Shown in pieces: positions 48,346 to 60,689 of a stretch of 64,000 nucleotides of DNA. The first letter of the stretch is position 1. The number at the start of each line of letters is the position of its first letter. This DNA is from Odobenus rosmarus divergens (Eukaryota > Chordata > Mammalia > Carnivora > Odobenidae). Below the pieces are notes generated by a model. It did no database searches. It was not told where the DNA came from and saw nothing but the letters and a program-made list of their open reading frames with translations. Location of the stretch: contig NW_004450582.1 of assembly GCF_000321225.1 (NCBI RefSeq), positions 977,148 through 1,041,147 on the forward strand, given 5' to 3'. A program made the position numbers and the translations under genes.

Positions 48346-49987
48346 AGAATAGCAACAAATTTGTCAACAGGAACATCGACAGAATCTAGAATACGGTAGA
48401 CTTTGGGGAAGATGGCAGAATTGGAAGGTCCTAAGCTTACCTCCTTCCACAATACAACTAGATAATACCCACATCAGTGTAAATAACCCAGAAAACAACC
48501 CAAAGACTGGTGGGACAGACTCTCCACAGCTAAATGCAGAAAAGAGGCCACACAGAAGAGTGTAGGAAGGGCAGACCACCAGACTGTCCTCAGGAGGGAG
48601 AGACATGCAGGTGCAAAGAGGGGAGAAAAACAGACCTTCCCACCAAGCACCCGAGGTCCAGGGAACCCAGACCAGGAAAATGAATCCCCATAACGTTGGC
48701 TTTGAAAACCAGAGGGGCCTAATTTCATGAGTCCTTAGAATCAACAGAGCTTAACACCTCGCACTTTAGAAATCAGCAGGCTCAGCTCTGGGACAGTGAG
48801 AGGGCAGTGGGGAGAGGAAACTGAGTCCTGGCCCTGGAAAGAGAGCACAACAAGCAGTTCCTGGGGAGAAAAGGCACAGAAGCGGCAGTATGAAAATGCC
48901 TGGGGTATGCAGAAGGGAGATTTTTTTTACTAATCTCAGAAAGTGTGCTGGAGACGCAGGGATCCTTGGAAGACTTCTCCAAGAACCAAAGAGCTAGTGG
49001 TCGCCATTTCCCTCCTCTGCCCCCCAACCTAGACACATGGACATCAGTAGGAACCAGCACCGGCCAATGCTCTCCACCTCACTTGTTAACAGCACCCCAC
49101 TCCCACATTCTCCTGTGCACTGGCCACCTCCAGCCAGGTCTCCTTTCCAGACCCTTGCAAACCTTGCTAACACTGTGCATCCCACCCCCACATCCTGCTG
49201 AGGACGTGCCACACCTTTCCAGTCCTGAGGCATGGGTTTCCTAAAATGGCTCCAGGTCTCCTCCCACAGCAGACCTATACAAACCCTGCTAACACTGTGT
49301 ACCACAGACCAGCATTCTCCAGCAGACTTGCCCCCTCCAATACAACCCTGGTCACAGCCCATCCAAAGTGGTGCCACAAGCCTGCAGTATGCAAGCAGCC
49401 TTGACAGTGGCCAGCACCACCCCAAAGTGACTCCTGCCTTGAGCAGAGGGGAACATAACCACACACACCAGTCTGACTATGGCCCCAGAAGTGGGCTGGG
49501 GGAAGACATCTGGTCTGACTACAGGCCCCACTGACCAAAGAACACTTCTCAGGGGACAACACAAGGAAAGTGCCCTACAGTTCAGTGCTACTGCATCTCT
49601 GGCAAATGCCTGGTCTGACTCAACTCAAGCCCAAGGTGGTCCCAGACTGGCCCACTAACAACACAGGGACAAAACCCTGGCCACAATAGGCAAAGACAGC
49701 CATTGCAGACAACTGGACTGAAGGCAAAAGTGGCTCAGCCAAAACAGCAGGGTGCACGCAACACACATGGGAGATACCCCTATAGTGCCAGGTTCTGGTA
49801 AACAGGGGACATAGTACTTTAGGGCACTAGAGGATCTCTTTTTCACAAGGCCACTACTTTTAAGAGCAGGAGACATAGCTGACTTTCCTAACACATAGGA
49901 ATAGACACAAAGAGTTAGATAAATTGAGGAGACAGAGGAATGTGTCCCAAATGAAAGAACAGGACAAAATCACAGCAAAAGAGCTAA

Positions 49988-50179
49988 ATGAAAGAAATAA
50001 AAGAAATAAATAACATGCCTGACAGGGAATTTAAAATAATGGTCATAAAGATATTCAGTGGACCTGAGAATAGACTGAAGGACCTCAGTGAGACTCTCCA
50101 CAAAGAGACAGAAAATGTAAAGAAAAAACAATCAGAGATGAAGAACTCAATAACTGAAATTAAAAATAAACTAGATGGA
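49988..50179 (+). pseudogene. L1 ORF1-like N-terminal coiled-coil fragment
   Basis: The frame reads [20 protein letters not shown] and a Lys/Glu-rich heptad stretch. It resumes after the nested insert at 50794 (residues SKLEKAEEWISDLDERVMKS). L1 ORF1 encodes an RNA-binding chaperone; this copy is dead. Confidence 0.7.
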
Positions 50180-50775
50180 CACTGTTGGTGGGAATGGAAG
50201 CTGGTGCAACCACTCTGGAAAACAGTATGGAGGTTCCTCAAACAGTTGAAAATAGAGCTACCATACGATCCAGCAATTGCACTACTGGGTATTTACCCCA
50301 AAGATACAAATGTAGGGATCCGAAGGGGTACATGCACCGCAATGTTTATAGCAGCAATGTCCACAATAGCCAAACTGTGGGAAGAGCTAAGAAGCCCATC
50401 AACAGATGAATGGATAAAGAAGATGTGGTACATATACACAATGGAATATTATGTAGCCATCAAAAGGAATGAGATCTTGCCATTTGCAACGACGTGGATG
50501 GAACTGGAGGGTGTTATGCTGAGTGAAATAAGTCAATCAGAGAAAGACATATATCATATGACCTCACTGATATGAGGAATTCTGAATCTCAGGAAACAAA
50601 CTGAGGGTTCTAGAGGGGAGGGGGTGGGGGGATGGGTTAGCCTGGTGATGGGTATTAAAGAGGGCACGTTCTGGTGGAGCACTGGGTGTTATGCACAAAC
50701 AATGAATCATGGAACACTACATCAAAAACTACTGATGTAATGTATGGTGATTAACATAACAATAAAAATTTTTAA
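50180..50775 (+). mobile_element. Younger L1 3' end nested in the old L1
   Basis: The 596-bp insert carries the ORF2 C-terminus (KLWEELRSPSTDEWIKKMWY, MEYYVAIKRNEILPF), then 3' UTR ending AATGTATGGTGATTAACATA. The duplicated target AAAAATAAACTAGATGGA lies at 50162-50179 and 50776-50793. Confidence 0.95.
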
Positions 50776-51466
50776 AAAAATAAACTAGATGGAATAAATA
50801 GTAAACTAGAGAAAGCAGAAGAATGGATCAGTGACCTGGACGAAAGAGTAATGAAAAGCAATCAAGTTGAGGAGGTGAGAGAAAAAATAAATCAAACATA
50901 ATAAATCTGCATTATAGGAATCCCAAAACGAGAAGAAAGAGAAAAGGGGGCATAAAAATGACTTGAAAAAACAGCTGAAAACTTCATACATCTAGGAAAG
51001 GAAACAGAAATCCAGATCTAAGAAGCACAGAAAGCCCCCAACAAAATCACCCAAGTAGGCCCACACCAACTCACACAGTAATTAAAATGGCAAAATGTAG
51101 TGATAAATAGAGAATTTTAAAAATAGCAAGAGTAAAGAAAACAGTTACATACAAGAAAACCCCATAAGGCTATTAAGCTGATTTGTCAGGAGAAACTTTG
51201 TAGGCCAGAAGAAAGTGGGATAATATATTCAGAATGCTGAAAGAAAAAACCTGCAGCCAAGAATATTCTATCTAGCAAGACTATCATTCAGAATAGAAGA
51301 GATAAAGAGTTTCCTAGATAAACAAAAGTTAAAGGAATTCATGACCTACAAGAAATGTTAAAGGAGATCTTTGAGTGGAAAGGAAAGACCATAAGCAGGA
51401 GTAAGAAAAAGAGGAAGAACAAAAGCAGTAAAATAAGGCATATTTATAAAAATCGAAGGATTCACA

Positions 51467-51656
51467 GGGCACCTGAGTGGCTCAGTTAGGCAGCTGTCTT
51501 CGGCTCAGGTCATGATCCCAGGGTTCTGGGATTGAGCCCCGCATCAGGCTCCATGCTTAGCAGGGGGCCTGCTTCTCCCTCTCCCATTCCCCGTACTTGT
51601 GTTCCCTCTCTCGCTGTCTCTCTCTCTATCAAATAAATAAATAAAATCTTAAAAAA
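51467..51656 (+). mobile_element. CAN SINE nested in the old L1
   Basis: GGGCACCTGAGTGGCTCAGT head and standard tail. Flanked by AAATCGAAGGATTCACA / AAATCAAAGGTTTCACA. Confidence 0.95.
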
Positions 51657-52040
51657 AAAAATCAAAGGTTTCACAAAATAAAAGGATATAAAATATGATA
51701 CCATATATGTGAAATGTAGGAGAAGAGGGGTAAAGAATGGGTTCAAGCTTAAGCAACCATTAACTTAATATAGACTGCTATAGCATAAAATGTTATATAC
51801 AAACCTAATGGTAACCACAAATTAAAAACCACTAATAAATACTCAAAAAATAAAGAGAAAGAAATCCAAGTATATCGCTAAAGAAAACCAGCAAACCACA
51901 AGAAAGAAGAGCAAGAAAGGAAGAGAGAAGAACTACAAAAACTACCATAAAGCAAGTAACAAATGGCAGTAAGTATATATCTATCAAAAATTACTTTGAA
52001 TGTAAATGGACTAAGGGCTCTAATCAAAAGACATAGGGTG

Positions 52041-53188
52041 ATGAAGTCCCAAAAGTTCATTTTTGCTTTTGTTTCACTAGCCTTTGGAGATGTATCTTGA
52101 AAGAAGTTGCTGTGGCCGATATCAAAGACGTTACTGCCTATGTTCGTTCTCCTCTAGGATTTTGATGGATTCCTGTCTCACACTGAGGTCTTTCATCCAC
52201 TTTGAGTTTATCTTTGTGTATGGTGTTAGAGAATGGTCGAGTTTCATTCTTCTGTATATAGCTGTCCGATTTTCCCAACACCATTTATTGAAGAGACTGT
52301 CTTTTTTCCATTGCATATTTTTTCCTGCTTTGTCAAAGATTATTTGACCATAGAGTTGAGGGTCCATATCTGGGCTCTCTGTTCTGTTCTACTGGTCTAT
52401 ATGTCTGTTTTTGTGCCACTACCATGCTGTCTTGGTGATCACTGCTTTGTAATATAGCTTGAAATCAGGCAACGTGATGCCCCCAGCTTTGTTTTTCTTT
52501 TTCAACATTTCCTTGGCGATTCAGGGTCTTTCCTGATTCCTTACAAATTTTAGGATTGTTTGTTCCAATACTTTGAAAAATGTCATTAGAATTTTGATCA
52601 GGATGGCATTAAAGGTATATATTGTTCTGGGTAGCATACAGATGTAGTGAAAAGAAGGGCCATATGCACCCCAATGTTCATAGCAGCAATGTCTGCAATA
52701 GCCAAACTGTGGAAAGAGCTGAGAAGCCCTTCAACAGCTGAATGGATAAAGAAGATGTGGTCCATATACACAATGGAATATTACTCAGCCATCAGAAAGG
52801 ATGAATACCCAACTTTTACATCAACATGGATGGGACTGTGCTAAGTGAAATAAGTCAAGCAGAGAAAGTCAATTACCATATGGTTTCACTTATTTGTGGA
52901 ACATAAGGAATAGCATGGAGGACATTAGGAGAAGGAAGGGAAAAATGAAGGGGGGGAAATCGTAGGGAGAGACGAACCATGAGAGACTATGGACTCTGAG
53001 AAACAAACTGAGGGTTTTAGGGGGGGGGATGGGGGGATGGGTTAGCCCGGTGATGGGTATTAAGGAGGGCATGTACTGCACTGGGTGTTATATGAAAACA
53101 ATGAATCGTGGATCACTACATCAAAAACTAATGATGTTTGTATGGTGACGAACATAACATAATAAAATAAAATAATATTTAAAAAAAA
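52041..53188. mobile_element. Younger L1, 5'-inverted (twin-primed), nested in the old L1
   Basis: 52041 to about 52636 is antisense ORF2 (the complement reads [20 protein letters not shown]). From about 52640 to 53188 the same element runs in sense orientation, with ORF2 C-terminus ([20 protein letters not shown]) and a 3' UTR plus A-tail. The perfect duplicated target AAAAGACATAGGGTG is at 52026-52040 and 53189-53203. One target duplication around two opposite segments is the mark of twin priming. Confidence 0.95.
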
Positions 53189-54174
53189 AAAAGACATAGG
53201 GTGCCAGAATGGATAAAAAAGCAAGACTCATCTACATGCAGCCTATAAGAGACTCCTTTCAAAGCTAAAGAGGCATGAAGATTGAAAGCAAGGGGATGGA
53301 AAACCATTTATCATGAAAATGGAAGGGAAAAGAAAACTGAGATAGCAATACTTATGTCAGACAAAACAGACTTTAAAACAAAGACTGTAACAATAGACAA
53401 AGGACAATATAATCATACAGGGAACAATCCAACAAAAAGAGGTTAACAATTGTAAATAATTCTGCACCCAACACGGGAGCACCCAGTACATGAAGCAGCC
53501 AATAACAAACATAAAGGAAGTAATCGACAGAATACAAAAATACTCTAAGACTTTAACACCCCCACTTAATCTAAGGACACATCATTCAAACAGAAAATCC
53601 ACAAGAAAACAGTGTCTTTGAATGATCAGTGGACCAAATATATCTAACAGATATATTCAGAATATTCTATCCTAAAACAGCAAAATACACATTCTTTCAA
53701 GTACACACAGAACATTTCCCAGAATAGATCATATATTAGGCCACAAAACAAGTCTTGACAAATTCAAAAAGACTGAAGTCATACCATGCATCTTTTCCTA
53801 CCACAAAGCCATGAAACTAGAAATCAACCACAAGGAAAAGTCTGAAAAGAACCCAAATACATAGAGGTTAAATAACATGCTACTAAACAATGAATAGGTC
53901 AACCAAGGAATTAAAGAGGAAATGAAAAAATACATGGAGACAAATGAAAACACAACAGACCAAAATCTTTAGGATGCCACAAAAGCTATTCCAAGAGGGA
54001 AGTTTATAGCAATACAGGCCTACCTCAAGAAGAAAAATCTCAAATAAACAACCTAACCTTACACCTAAAGGAGCTGGAAAAGCAAGAGCAAACAAAATAC
54101 AAACCAGTAGAAGGAAGGAAATAATAAACATTAGAGCAGAAATAAAATAGAAACTAAGAAAATAGAACATTTCT

Positions 54175-54383
54175 TTAAAAAGAAAAAAGGATTGATTTAT
54201 TTATTTGAGAGAGAGAAAGAGTGAGTGTGCGGGGTTGGGGGCAGAGGGAGAGGGAGAGAATCTCAAGCAGGCTCTACACTCAGCACAGAGCACGACATAG
54301 GGCTCAGTCTCACAAACCTGAGATCATGACCTGAGATGAAACCAAAAGTTGGACACTTAACCAACTGCGACACCAGGCACCCC
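54175..54383 (-). mobile_element. CAN SINE (older subfamily) nested in the old L1
   Basis: Complement copy with GAGATCATGACCTGAGATGA and GCGACACCAGGCACCCC. Flanked by AATAGAACATTTC / AATAGAACAGTTC. Confidence 0.9.
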
Positions 54384-55420
54384 AACAATAGAACAGTTCA
54401 CTGAAATCAGGAACTGGTTATTTGAAAGGATGAACAAAATTGATAAACCCTTAGCCAGATTCATCAAAAAGAGAGTGAGAAAAGGGGAGGGGTACTCAAA
54501 CAAAATCAGAAATTAAAGAGAATAACAACTGACACCACAGAAATACAAAGGTTTATGAGAGAATATTATGAAAAATTATATGTCAACAAATTGGACAACC
54601 CAGAAATGGATAAATTCCTAGAAACATATAACCTCCCAAAACTGAAGCAAGAAGAAAAAGAAAATTTGAACAGACCAATTACCAGCAATGAAATTGAATC
54701 AGTAATCAAAAAACTCCCAACAAACCTAAGTCCAGGACCAGTTTCACAGGTGAATTCTACTAAACATTTAAAGAGAGGTTAATATCTGTTCTTTTCAAAC
54801 TATTCCAAAAAAAGAAGGAAAACTTCCAAATTCATTCTATGAGGTCAACATTACCCTAATACCAAAACCAGATTAAGACACTACAAAAAAAAAAAGAAAA
54901 AAAGAAAAGAACTACAGGCCAGTATCTCTGATGAACACAGATGCAAAAATTTTCAAAAAAATATTAGCAAACAGAATTCAACAATATATTAAAAAAAAAT
55001 CATTCACCACGATCAAGTAGGTTTTATTCCTAGAATGTAAGGGTGGTTCAATATTTGCAAATCAATGTGATACATCACAAGAGAAAGGATAAAAACTGTA
55101 TGTTCATGTCAATAGATGCAGAAAAAGCATTTGACAAAGTACAACAACCATTATGATAAAAAAGCCCTCAACAAAGTATAGTACAAAGTATAGTAAAGCC
55201 ATACATGAAAAAATCCACAGCTAACATCACACTCAACTGTGAAAAATTGAGATTTCCCCTAAAATCAGGAACAAGACAAGATGTCACTTTTATTCAACAT
55301 ACTACTGTAAGTCCTAGCCACAGCAATTCAGACAAGAAAAAGAAATAAAAATCATCCAAAGACATAAGCAGAACTTGTACTATTTGCAGATGACATGATA
55401 CTATACGTAGAAAAACTTCA

Positions 55421-55662
55421 AGGCACCTGGGTAGCTCAGTGGGTTAAGCATCCAGCTCTTGGTTTTGGCTCAGGTCATGGTCTCAGGGTCATGGGATTCA
55501 GCCCCGTGTTGGGTTGCACACGCAGCAGAGTCTGCTTGAGATTCTCTCCCTCTCCCTCTCCCTCCCCGTCTGCCTCTCCTCTCCACTTGCCCAAATGCAC
55601 ATACATGCTATCTCTCTCTCTCTCTCAAATAAATAAACAGAATCTTTTTTTAAAAAAAAAGA
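55421..55662 (+). mobile_element. CAN SINE (older subfamily) nested in the old L1
   Basis: GGCACCTGGGTAGCTCAGTG head, AGCTCTTGGTTTTGGCTCAG, long CT zone and AAATAAATAAACAGAATC tail. Flanked by AAAAACTTCAAG / AAAAATCTAAAG. Confidence 0.92.
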
Positions 55663-56731
55663 AAAATCTAAAGATTCCACCAAAAAACTACTAGAATTGA
55701 TAAATGAATTCAGTAAGGTCACAGGATACAAAATCAATGCACAGAAATTCTGTTGTATTTCTATACACTATAATGAAGCAGAAGAAAGAGAAATCAAGAA
55801 AACAATTCCATTTACAACTGCACCAAAAATAATAAAATACCTAGGAATAAACTTAAGCAAGAAAGTGAAAGATCTATACTCTGCAAACTACAAAACACCG
55901 ATGAAAGAAATTGAAGATGACACAAATGGAAAGATATTCCGTGCTCATGAATTGGAAGAACAAATACTGTTAAAATGTCCATACTACCCAAAGCAATCTA
56001 CAGATTTAATGCAATCCCTATCAAAACACCAATAGCATTTTTCACAAAACTAGAACAAACAATCCTAAGATTTGTATGGAACCACAAAAGACCCCAAATA
56101 GCCAAAGCAATCTTGGAAAAGAAGAACAAAACTGGAGGCATCACAATCTCAAATTTCAAAACATATTACCAAAGCTGTAGTAATTGAAACAGTATGGTAC
56201 TGGCACAAAATTAGACACATAGATTAATGGAACAGAAGAGAGATCCCAGAAATAAACCTACAATTATATGGTCAATTAATCTTCAATAAAGAAGGCAAGA
56301 ATATGCAATGGGAAAAAGTCTCTTCAACAAATGGTGCTGGGAAAACTGGACAGTACATGCAAAAGAATGAAGCTGGACCACTTTCTTACACTGTATACAA
56401 AAATAAACTCAAAATGGGCTAAATGTGAGACCTGAAATAATAAAAATCCTGCAAGAAAGGACAGGCAGTAATTTCTCTGACATCGGCTACAGCAACATCT
56501 TCCTAGATATGTCTCCTGAGGCGAGGAAAACAAAAGCAAAAATAAACTATTGAGACTACATCAAAATGAAAAGCTTCTGTACAGCAAAGGAAACAATCAA
56601 CAAAATTAAGACAACCTACTGAATGGGAGAAGATATTTGAAAATGATATATTCAATAAGGGTTAATATCCAAAATATACAAAGAATCTATACAACTCAAC
56701 ACCAAAACATAATCCAATTAAAAATAGACAG

Positions 56732-56950
56732 GGGGCACCTGGGTGGCTCAGTCGGTTAAGCAGCAGCCTTCGGCTCAGGTCATGATCCCAGGGTCCTGGG
56801 ATTGAGCCCCACATCAGGCTCCCTGCTCAGCGGAGAGCCTGCTTCTCCCTCTCCCTCTGCCTGCCTGCCGCTCCCCTTGTTTGTGCTCTCTCTCTCTCTG
56901 TCAAATAAATAAATAAAATCTTTTAAAAAAGAAAATAAATATAAAAAAAT
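56732..56950 (+). mobile_element. CAN SINE nested in the old L1
   Basis: GGGGCACCTGGGTGGCTCAG head, standard tail. Perfect flank AAAAATAGACAGG on both sides. Confidence 0.95.
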
Positions 56951-57514
56951 AAAAATAGACAGGAAACATGAACAGACATTTCTCCAAAGAACACACAGAT
57001 GGCCAACAGACACATGAAAAGATGTTCAACATCACTCATCATAGGGGAAAATGCAAATCAAAACCAGAATGAGACACCACCTCACACCTGTCAGAATGAC
57101 TAAAATAAAAAACAGGAAAAATAACATGTGTTGGCGAGGATGTGGAGAGAGAGGAACCTTGTGCACTGTGGTGGGAATGCAAACTGGTACAGCCACTTGG
57201 ATAACAGTAGGGAGGTTCCTCAAAAAAGTAAAAATAGAATTACTATATGATCCAGTAATTTCTCTCCTGGGTACTTAGCCAAAGAACGTAGAAACTCTAA
57301 TTTGAAAAGATATATGCACCCCTATGTTTACTGCAGCATTATTTACAATAGTCAAATTAGGGAAGCACCCCAAGTGTCCATCAATAGATGAATGAATGAA
57401 TAAAGATGATGTCGTATATATACATACAATGGAATATTATTCAACCATAAAAAAGAATGAAATCTTGCCATTTTCAACAACATGGACGGAGTTAGTATAA
57501 CCTATGGTCAATAA

Positions 57515-57572
57515 ATATATATATATACATATACACACACACATACATACACACACACACACTCACACATAT
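57515..57572 (+). repeat. (TA)n/(CA)n microsatellite
   Basis: Mixed TA, CA and CATA units. ATGGTCAATAAA occurs just before and just after the tract. Confidence 0.9.
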
Positions 57573-57574
57573 GG

Positions 57575-58115
57575 TCAATAAAAATAATATTTTAAAAGGG
57601 AGGAGAGGGGAAGCATTTTATAATTAATTAAGACAATACCAGCAGGCTTACAACAAAAGGGTGTAGAGAATATGATTACATTTCTCTTGTTCTCTCAAAG
57701 GACTAGCTGACCAAAAAGCTCAGGTGTGAGCTGAGCCCAAGATTAAAACCAAAGAGCCAACCTCTCCTTAGTGTTTATAAACTACTGGATATTTACAAAT
57801 TCCTTTATCACTCTAATAATTCCCCCAGGAGATTTGCTGCCAGGAACATATCCAACATTAAGGGTCACTGATTGTCTCCCAATAATTCCCCACTTCCATC
57901 CTGCTACTTCATTTTCCCTCTATTTCAGCAATGTCCTTAGAAACCATTATATTCCTAAATGAGGCAGCTCTTCCTTTCTTACAGACCACCAGGATTTACA
58001 TTTGAGACTTAACATATGGACTTACACCATGACTGAAATATCACTGTATTCCAGATGCTTTGCTTTATAAGGATAAGAGAAAGTATCCCAGAAGCAAGAA
58101 GACAAAAAGTTCTTT
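57575..58115. other. Intron 1 sequence, nothing recognised
   Basis: Unassigned, AT-rich. Confidence 0.4.
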
Positions 58116-58120
58116 ACAGG

Positions 58121-58310
58121 TTTTTTTTAAGATTTTGTTTATTTATTTGAGAGAGAGAGCATGAGTGGGGGCAGGAGGGGCAGAGGGAGAAGGAGAAGCA
58201 GACTCCCCACTGAGCAGGGAGCCAAACTTGGGGCTCGATCCCAGGACCCCAGGATCACCACGACCTGAGCCAAAGGCAGACACTTAACCGACTGAGCCAC
58301 ACAGGTGCCC
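58121..58310 (-). mobile_element. CAN SINE
   Basis: Complement copy ending GAGCCACACAGGTGCCC. Flanked by CTTTACAGG / CTTTACAGT. Confidence 0.93.
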
Positions 58311-58482
58311 CTTTACAGTTTCTTTTACTGTCTAACTGGCCTATCCTTCACCTTTATGAAATGAACTTACTCTGTCCACCTAAATCAAGTATTAGTTATT
58401 CACCTCTATCTGTGCCTGTGACTTTGTCAGGCAAAGCAAGTTAGGGATCTACATGGGTTTCATACATGCTTGTCAAATTTGA

Positions 58483-58511
58483 AACACACACACACACACA
58501 CTCACACACAC
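58483..58511 (+). repeat. (CA)n microsatellite
   Basis: About 14 CA-type units with one CT interruption. Confidence 0.9.
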
Positions 58512-58514
58512 ATT

Positions 58515-60225
58515 TACATACCAAACATTGCTGTGAATTAATCCTTAAACTGACAATACCCTTCGAAACTGTCACCTAAAAATCACTTCTTCCATGCTTT
58601 TCAGTCAAATTAACATCTTAAATAAAATTGCTAAAAGACAAAATTTCCCGTATCACAAGATATTTCATTGCCAAGATCTTGGTTTTATTCCTTTACACTC
58701 TCATGAAGATACACCATGTCTGGATTTCCAAATACACAGTCTTTCAATTTAATGTACTCCGGGAAAACTTCTGATGAGAATTTCCCCAAGCCCCTAAATG
58801 TGCCTAGTGTTCAGAAAGAATCATTAGACCTCAGAGAAATTCACCAAGAAGCTAGACAACTGTGGCCCCCTGTTGGGTAAAGATACAACTCTCAGTCCTT
58901 TGAGAAGATTTGATCAATTATTCCAGGAGCTAAGAGCTGCCAAGAAAATCTATTTAACTCTTTCCTCTCAATGAGAAGTTGATGACAGACTTTCTTAAAT
59001 TAAAATCTGAAAATGTCCAAAAATGCCCTGTTACTTAATGAGTTCCTACCATAAGGCAACAGAAAAGATTACTCATAAAGCTGCTGCCTGGGCCGGATGC
59101 TGTGAAGTTAAGAGTCTGCAAGGACACTTACGCGCTAAAACAAACCTGCACACAACTCACCCCATCGAAATATCAGAAACATAATTTAAATGCTACAGAA
59201 TAGAATGAACAATAATAATAAACTCTATTTCAGTTAAATTTAAATGAGTACATTAAGCTCAAGAAAATAAATAAAAAAAAAGAAAAGAAAGAATAAACCT
59301 GTTAATGAAACCTAGAATTTATATAAAACTATTCCTATTTTTCCTGAAACCTATTGCCCCATTTCCACTGCCCAGTACTCAATGTCCTTCTGCTCTCACC
59401 ATACACTATCCTACCTAAACCTCATTTCAGGAAAAATCTATTATTGGCCATTTGCACTTTACTTATGATTTTAAGGTAATATACGACCTCTCCCAGGAAC
59501 CTATACTTTTAAGTTTTACCTCTATGGTAAGATATAGTAGACAATGAATGACAAGTTTTATAAAGGATGTTGAATTATTTCCAAAAGTTTGTGAATTTAT
59601 ATTATTCCTGATACTTAACCTTTTGGGCAAATATTTTTAAATGACCTACTGAGAATCACTGCAATTCTGCTACTAAAATTTGTATATTTGGATTTTGAAA
59701 CCCATGTCTACTTTTACCAAAAAATATTGCTATTCTCAGTTGAATGGCATATAAGTACTTGTCTATGATTATTTACCTAAAATGGTCATAGAGTGGCACC
59801 AAGGAGACTTACTGAATGAACACCTATTCCATAGTCTGGGTACTGATCAATTTCCACAGATGTTGATAGCAGAAGAAAAAATTAGAAAAATAAAAGAATA
59901 TGGGATGAATAAACTCCCATCTGGGCAAAAACAAAAAAAACCCAAAAAACCAGTGATATCTACTTTTTATCACATTTCAATATGAAGGAAAGAAAATCAC
60001 TATAAAGGTAGTGAGTATATATCTCATTTCAACCCCCATTACATTCCAGCATACACTGGGGCTCCAACTGCTCTAGACCCTTTGAATCTCTTCCTCATAA
60101 TCCCATGTTATAGTCTAGTCAACAAATACCCCTGTTCACAATCAGTTATTCTTTAGCTTTAAGGTCAGAATTTTCCAACATCCCTACACCATCTGTGTAA
60201 AGGGAAGGGTAAATTACTCTTATTG
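58515..60225. other. Intron 1 sequence, nothing recognised
   Basis: About 1.7 kb without a clear repeat. A-run near 59271-59290. Confidence 0.4.
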
Positions 60226-60229
60226 TGGC

Positions 60230-60400
60230 TTACTACATTCCAGGCACCATGCCAGTTGCTCTACTTGTAATACCTCATTTAATCTTCACAATTATTCTAT
60301 GACCTAGCTTTTATCCACCACCTTATTTTAGGTGCACAATCTCAAAAATCATAGATGGATGAATTAGGATCTGAATCCCAGGCAGTCTGACTTCAAAGTC
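60230..60400 (-). repeat. MIR element
   Basis: Complement order of MIR: TACATTCCAGGCACCATGCC, ACCTCATTTAATCTTCACAA, CTGAATCCCAGGCAGTCTGA. Confidence 0.65.
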
Positions 60401-60689
60401 TAATTTCCTTTCCCCCAAAAAAGCTCTATTTAATTAAATGGGTAACCATCTCAAGCATAGATTTATTTGCAGAAAATTTTAATCTGGATCATCTAGAACT
60501 ACGGAAGCAAATTCTCAAACTTAAATAAGAGATCATCCTTTGAACTAGGTGAACTAAGTGAACAGCCAAAGTGAAATAAGTTTTGAGAGAGAAAGAAAAA
60601 TTTAAAAACAAGAAACATTTCTGGTAGAGCTACCATATGTATTACACAAGCCTTAAATCACCTCCTCCGTACCCTCTGATTTGCAGAAA

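Larger units (their letters stand above)
48390..57515 (+). mobile_element. Old, near full-length L1-type element carrying six later insertions
   Basis: The start TTGGGGAAGATGGCAGAATT is a typical L1 5' end. A GC-rich 5' part runs to about 49.9 kb. An ORF1-like coiled-coil region follows (49.99-51.4 kb), then ORF2 with endonuclease, reverse-transcriptase and C-terminal stretches (51.9-57.5 kb). Removing the two L1 and four SINE inserts leaves about 6.5 kb, the length expected of an intact L1. Stops and frameshifts break both frames, so it is inactive. ORF2-like pieces are readable at 54555-54782, 55697-56035, 55975-56187 and 57051-57278. The frame shifts near 56.0 kb. Confidence 0.85.

Noticed and set aside
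49000..49560. Overlapping ORFs of 95-156 codons on both strands
   Set aside because: They lie in the GC-rich 5' part of the old L1, overlap each other in several frames and show no family motif.
49988..50575. 195-codon ORF as a possible host gene
   Set aside because: It is a fusion of L1 ORF1 and ORF2 remnants made by a nested insertion with an 18-bp target duplication.
57503..57590. ATGGTCAATAAA on both sides of a microsatellite as a target-site duplication
   Set aside because: The sequence between is only TA/CA repeat, so slippage or local duplication is simpler than an insertion.
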